NCBI GenBank assembly: GCA_937886445.1
Contig: CALGBY010000132.1
Location: forward strand, 1 to 15,008
Source: an uncultured Clostridia bacterium
Lineage (GTDB): Bacteria; Bacillota; Clostridia; Christensenellales; Aristaeellaceae
DNA: 15,008 nucleotides
Direction of reading: 5' to 3'
This document shows positions 13,418 to 15,008 of the stretch, piece by piece. Within the stretch, counting starts at the first letter, position 1; each line of letters opens with the position of its first letter. The translations under genes and the position numbers were made by a program. The notes under the pieces were generated by a model. That model ran no database searches and had not been told where the DNA came from. It worked only from the letters and a program-made list of their open reading frames with translations.

Positions 13418-13909
13418 TTAGGCATGAAACCCGTAATCAACTCTCACCTCGACTACAGACGGTTTCTCAACAGTACGGGGGAAATGTATCGGATTAGCAG
13501 GATTATCGATGGCAATGTCATCATGAAGAACATGGATTCCGTGTTTCTTTGCTTCATTACATAGCAGTTGCAAGGCAATTTTACCGTATCCGCGACCGCG
13601 ATACATGGAATGAATGATAATGTCAATAAGCCACAGATCCTGTTCCGTGTCGTGATGCCAGGCGGCTTCACCAATGAAAACACGACTGTTATCTACCGTA
13701 ATATACCGATAAAACCGTTCTTCGGAAGGATTGCCGACCCAACGATCAAACCATTCTTTCCACTTTTCTTTAGGAAAGGGAATTGTTCCACCCCAGGCAT
13801 GGTTGTAACTCATAGTTTCCGGATCAGACAAAAGCAGTTGACGAAACCACAAATCATCGATCTGTGGCTCGTAAAACCTTATCCTGTGGTTATCTGGCAA
13901 ATGAATCAT
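13418..13909 (-). CDS. GNAT-family N-acetyltransferase
   Basis: The 163-residue protein has the GNAT fold. Motif A is seen as LIDIIIHSMYRGRGYGKIAL, where R-G-x-G-Y-G binds the acetyl-CoA pyrophosphate. The N-terminal part (WFRQLLLSDPETMSYNHAWG, FPKEKWKEWFDRWV, RFYRYI) is typical of a subfamily of small Firmicutes acetyltransferases; the substrate is unknown. The C-terminus departs from the usual pattern after IAIDNPA: it ends HFPRTVEKPSVVEVRVDYGF with no closing strand, which may be a truncation at the palindrome array. The ribosome site AAGG is only one base from ATG 13909, which is weak. Its start lies 30 bases after the stop of the next acetyltransferase, so the pair may be one transcript. 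Confidence 0.7.
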   Translation of the reverse strand: MIHLPDNHRIRFYEPQIDDLWFRQLLLSDPETMSYNHAWGGTIPFPKEKWKEWFDRWVGNPSEERFYRYITVDNSRVFIGEAAWHHDTEQDLWLIDIIIHSMYRGRGYGKIALQLLCNEAKKHGIHVLHDDIAIDNPANPIHFPRTVEKPSVVEVRVDYGFHA

Positions 13910-13939
13910 TCCTTATTTATCTCGCCAAACTGGGATTTA

Positions 13940-14341
13940 TCAGCATCTCATAAATCCGCAGCATCCGATTTCGGAAAACTCGCAAAAGCCCAAGGACTTG
14001 TAAAACGCGGTCGTTTCCGGAGTGCTGTCGGTTGCCAGCTCGATTTGCCGAACGTCCGTATATCTGTTCAACACTGCTTTCAAGAGCGCCGTTCCAATCC
14101 CCTGACGCTGTTTTGATGGAAAAACAAGCAGATCCTGAACCCAAATAATCGTGTAGCCGTCACCGACAACTCTGACAATTCCAAGCAGCTCTTCGTTTTC
14201 ATAGGCAGCCAATACGAGTAGAGAGTTTTTATATCCCTGCTCTAAAGCTGGCATATTCTCTGTATATGCGGTCCAGCCAACCTCGGCATAAAGCCGCTGA
14301 ATCTCCGCTTTCCTGAATAGACTGTATTCTCTGATAACCAT
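13940..14341 (-). CDS. GNAT-family N-acetyltransferase
   Basis: This 133-residue protein is a compact, complete GNAT. Motif A is VFPSKQRQGIGTALLKAVL (acetyl-CoA loop Q-R-Q-G-I-G). Motif B is DSTPETTAFYKSLGFCEF. The helix with QRLYAEVGWTAYTE at the N-terminus is typical of a common Firmicutes subgroup that lies near mobile DNA. GGAGG is 5 bases before the ATG at 14341. A promoter-like pair (TTGATT 14420-14415, TACACT 14396-14391, 18 apart) lies upstream. The substrate is unknown; small amines, amino acids or aminoglycoside-like compounds are all possible for the family. Confidence 0.8.
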   Translation of the reverse strand: MVIREYSLFRKAEIQRLYAEVGWTAYTENMPALEQGYKNSLLVLAAYENEELLGIVRVVGDGYTIIWVQDLLVFPSKQRQGIGTALLKAVLNRYTDVRQIELATDSTPETTAFYKSLGFCEFSEIGCCGFMRC

Positions 14342-14357
14342 TTTTCCTCCACAAATT

Positions 14358-14371
14358 CCTGTTTGTCATTA
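14358..14371. repeat. 14-bp direct repeat, copy 1 (second copy at 14945-14958)
   Basis: CCTGTTTGTCATTA occurs here and at 14945-14958. On the minus strand both copies read TAATGACAAACAGG and lie just before the ribosome sites of the two GNAT genes starting at 14341 and 14922. The second copy directly touches the right IS-like end. Confidence 0.5.
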
Positions 14372-14390
14372 TTCACAATGATCTGACCTT

Positions 14391-14420
14391 AGTGTATTTC
14401 ATCAGGACACCTGTAATCAA
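14391..14420 (-). promoter_or_regulatory. Candidate promoter for the acetyltransferase pair
   Basis: On the minus strand TTGATT (14420-14415) and TACACT (14396-14391) are separated by 18 bases, which places the start of transcription near 14385, about 45 bases before ATG 14341. The match is moderate. Confidence 0.4.
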
Positions 14421-14439
14421 GGTATCGGTAAAATGAAAG

Positions 14440-14922
14440 CTAACGATTCATTTTCATTTTGATTTCCGTTGCACCAATTCTCGCACTAACCAGTTCTTCC
14501 CCAGTGGAAACAAAACCACATTTCTCATAAAAACGAATTGCTCGCTTGTTCTCTTTTAGCACCCACAGGCATACTTCCGGATATTTAGTGAGTTGTTTCA
14601 GACCTGCTTTCATCAGTTCCAATCCAACACCGGTTCCATAATAATCAGATAGTACATATATTGCAAAGATTTCACCTGCATTGGGCGCTTCATCTCCTCG
14701 GTCTCCATATCCGACAAACCCAACGACTCTGTTGTTATCAATTGCAACAATTATGTTATCCCGCCAGCTAAATGCCATTTTTTCACACTTATCCAAAGTA
14801 AGCGCGTCAAGGTATTCCCGGCATACAAGTCCCGGATATGCTTCATGCCAAGCTTGCCAATGAACCAATGCTTTTCCTTTTATTTCATCATCCGTTTCCA
14901 TTCTTTTAAGGAGAATATTCAT
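14440..14922 (-). CDS. GNAT-family N-acetyltransferase
   Basis: The 160-residue protein is a complete GNAT domain. The N-terminal helix contains WQAWHEAYPGLV, typical of the group related to RimI-like and spermidine-type acetyltransferases. The central strands hold NRVVGFVGYGDRGD, and motif A is FAIYVLSDYYGTGVGLELM (loop Y-Y-G-T-G-V-G). Motif B is LWVLKENKRAIRFYEKCGF, in which RFYEKCGF is the classic end helix and strand. GGAGG stands 7 bases before the ATG at 14922. The gene starts only 36 bases inside the right IS-like end, so its native promoter may have been cut off and replaced by one in the IS. The substrate is unknown. Confidence 0.85.
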   Translation of the reverse strand: MNILLKRMETDDEIKGKALVHWQAWHEAYPGLVCREYLDALTLDKCEKMAFSWRDNIIVAIDNNRVVGFVGYGDRGDEAPNAGEIFAIYVLSDYYGTGVGLELMKAGLKQLTKYPEVCLWVLKENKRAIRFYEKCGFVSTGEELVSARIGATEIKMKMNR

Positions 14923-14958
14923 GAAGCATCCTCCGTAATAATTACCTGTTTGTCATTA

Positions 14959-15008
14959 GGGTGTGTCTCTAAAATGAGGAATGTGCAGTTTCAAGCAGAT
15001 TTTCCGTC
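14959..15008. repeat. Imperfect terminal inverted repeat, right copy (probable IS end)
   Basis: The sequence from GGGTGTGTC (14959) to the window end is the inverted counterpart of positions 1-50. Here the GGGTGTGT tip points into the window, as the left end of an element lying to the right would. Confidence 0.6.

Overview
The window looks like chromosomal DNA of a Gram-positive anaerobe of the class Clostridia, probably a gut or rumen member of the Oscillospirales/Christensenellales type. The basis is AGGAGG-type ribosome sites, signal peptides of the form MKK...LALAEE, TTGACA/TATAAT promoters, a DUF6273 secreted protein and the general mix of Firmicutes families. This is inference from style; no ribosomal or marker gene is present. 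No tRNA, rRNA or CRISPR array was seen.

Layout. The two ends of the window (1-50 and 14959-15008) are imperfect inverted copies of one ~50-bp sequence whose tips read ACACACCC and GGGTGTGT. They look like the facing ends of two insertion-sequence copies, so the window probably lies between two IS copies or is a contig broken at them. Next to the left copy is a small dead gene (77-286, minus). Positions 476-3963 hold a compact plus-strand transcription unit: a near-consensus promoter, a membrane-anchored CMP/guanine-deaminase-like protein, an exported tyrosine phosphatase, an exported choloylglycine-hydrolase-type Ntn amidase, and a strong hairpin terminator. All three enzymes are predicted to work outside the cytoplasm. 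Positions 4010-4778 hold two remnants: a fragment of unknown family and a phage-type HNH endonuclease broken by a one-base deletion. Positions 4966-6905 hold two more exported proteins (DUF6273 protein; two-copy repeat protein), the first with its own promoter. After a gene-poor gap comes a large membrane protein with a C-terminal DUF218 (SanA/ElyC/YdcF) domain (7456-8949).

From 8950 to about 12125 the window is a patchwork of decayed or truncated genes (TIM-barrel enzyme tail, SHOCT-like protein, HD phosphohydrolase tail, SdpI-family half gene, PhnB-like VOC protein). Among them sit two intact genes: an XRE regulator with a GyrI-like effector domain and a VOC/glyoxalase-fold protein.

The right part (12423-14922) is on the minus strand and visibly more A/T-rich: three different GNAT acetyltransferases and an HExxH metallopeptidase-like protein. 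The interval before the metallopeptidase gene (13222-13412) is almost entirely made of nested and overlapping perfect palindromes. This is the most striking non-coding structure in the window. The right half reads as accessory DNA that gains and loses small genes; the left half reads as a secreted-enzyme region.
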